29,623 bases of DNA from assembly GCA_001584585.1 (NCBI GenBank), contig LSYV01000014.1, positions 1,970,881-2,000,503 on the forward strand, given 5' to 3'. Both the position numbers and the translations under genes were made by a program. The notes below the pieces were generated by a model, which was given only the letters and a program-made list of their open reading frames with translations, did no database searches and was not told where the DNA came from. This DNA is from Gonium pectorale (taxonomy: Eukaryota; Chlorophyta; Chlorophyceae; Chlamydomonadales; Volvocaceae). Below, one piece after another: positions 28,796 to 29,623 of this stretch (position 1 is its first letter; each line of letters opens with the position of its first letter).

Positions 28796-29476
28796 ATGCC
28801 TTCCGCAGAGCGGGCGCATGCCCCGACTACTTCTTTCTCCTGCGGCCCAAGCGTGCCGTTTGCACCTTCAGATCCCTCGGACTGCCGCCTTGTACCCCGT
28901 CGATATGTGCGGGTCGAGATAGCCCTCCTACCGTCCGCGCGGCGGGACGCGGCAGGATGGGCGGCCCGGGGGGCGACTGCCTCGCCGCTGCCGCTAGCGC
29001 TTGGCCCCTCCTCCTCATTCTGCGCGGGAGACTGCTCTCGCCCCACCTCGGCATCGGACGGGCGGCCCGCGCTCGGGTCGGTAGACGGCAGTAGCAACGC
29101 AGCGGATGGCTGCAGCACCTCGTATTTTGCTTACGACGGCAACCTGCTCGGCAGGGCGTGGGGCAGCTGGCAGGTGATGCGAACCACGCTGGCGTCCGTC
29201 GCCCTGGCCTCTTTGGGCGGCGTCGGTGGCGCCGGGGATGGGGGTGCAGTCGTCGGCCTCGGCCCCCTCGGTGGCGGACCCGGCGCGTTCCGCGCTTCCG
29301 CGCAGCAGCCGGGGCTTGGTGGCGCCGGCGGCACGTCGTCCTCGGGCTCTCTACCCCTTCCTCCCGGGGGAGGCCCGCCGTCACGGCACGGCCACGCGGC
29401 TGCCGGTGCCGGCGGAGGGGCCTGGGCTGCCGCCTCCGCCTCCCGGCCGCAGCCGCTGTTCTCGCTGGCGCGGTGA
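28796..29476 (+). CDS. Possible unidentified protein, first exon or short gene
   Basis: A plus-strand open frame of 226 codons runs from ATG 28796 to TGA 29474-29476. The TGA overlaps a good donor (GCGCG|GTGAGC at 29472/29473), so this may be a first exon continuing to the right rather than a complete gene. The translation begins MPSAERAHAPTTSFSCGPSV, includes TSYFAYDGNLLGRAWGSWQV and a hydrophobic VALASLGG stretch, then becomes Gly/Pro/Ala-rich. No family was recognised. Minus-strand frames at 28681-29118 and 29131-29589 overlap it and are the main alternative; codon use does not clearly decide between them. Confidence 0.35.
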   Translation: MPSAERAHAPTTSFSCGPSVPFAPSDPSDCRLVPRRYVRVEIALLPSARRDAAGWAARGATASPLPLALGPSSSFCAGDCSRPTSASDGRPALGSVDGSSNAADGCSTSYFAYDGNLLGRAWGSWQVMRTTLASVALASLGGVGGAGDGGAVVGLGPLGGGPGAFRASAQQPGLGGAGGTSSSGSLPLPPGGGPPSRHGHAAAGAGGGAWAAASASRPQPLFSLAR

Positions 29477-29623
29477 GCGGCATAAGCGGGGCGTCCTAGG
29501 AGGGCTCTCCCCCCAGGCAGCGGCGGCGGCGGCACTGGTGTTGAGAGGGCCAACGGGCCCAGGCGGAGGCGCTGACGTGTCAGGCGCATGAAGTCACGTG
29601 GATCGCACTAGCGGGTGGTGGTT
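29477..29623. other. Right edge, no assigned gene
   Basis: Contains an acceptor-like CTCCCCCCAG (to 29516) on the plus strand, but joining it to the donor at 29472 gives a 44-base intron and a quick stop, so the true next exon probably lies outside the window. Confidence 0.3.

Noticed and set aside
1..29623. CRISPR arrays, rRNA genes, bacterial operons
   Set aside because: No regularly spaced repeats with unique spacers and no rRNA signatures were seen; introns and gene density are eukaryotic.

Overview
The window looks like nuclear DNA of a chlorophyte green alga, probably a chlamydomonadalean/volvocine species. The reasons are very GC-rich coding sequence with C/G-ending codons, long Ala/Gly/Ser/Pro runs inside proteins, many short introns with GTG(C/A/G)G...CAG borders, TGTAA-type polyadenylation signals, and abundant (CA)n/(TG)n and other simple repeats in introns and UTRs. 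The species cannot be told from the sequence alone. All gene models here are hand-assembled from reading frame, splice borders and phase; none is transcript-verified.

Layout. (1) 1-2610: a patchy, lower-GC region with a minus-strand open frame of un-algal codon use (1824-2462) and weak exon-like pieces at the left edge, perhaps a decayed mobile element or the end of another gene. (2) 2611-6761, plus strand: a six-exon gene whose product matches the Fanconi anaemia core protein FANCE from its N-terminal helical half to its C-terminal FANCD2-binding half. (3) 6762-9157: non-coding, probably the facing 3' UTRs of two convergent genes, with a striking palindromic cluster near 8000. (4) 9158-14551, minus strand: a multi-exon gene for a large low-complexity protein I do not recognise. 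(5) 14552-16232: intergenic plus the 3' UTR of the next gene. (6) 16233-28470, minus strand: one 12.2-kb, 19-exon gene. All exon phases agree and the 4,872 coding bases are a whole number of codons (1,623 aa). (7) 28471-28795: a short divergent promoter region, followed by a possible plus-strand exon that runs toward the right edge.

The main discovery candidate is gene (6). It joins, in order, an N-terminal OB-fold-like nucleic-acid-binding module, a complete COG0523/CobW metallochaperone GTPase (P-loop, CxCC, ESTG, NKMD, CobW_C) carrying a 14-histidine loop, a long acidic tract, two thioredoxin-like domains without the redox CxxC, and a six-cysteine C-terminal module that looks metal-binding. 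I know of no described protein with this architecture. A metal-trafficking GTPase with several candidate metal-binding patches is the most economical reading, but its client is unknown. The FANCE-like gene is a clear DNA-interstrand-crosslink-repair candidate; its introns carry tandem repeats that duplicate splice sites.
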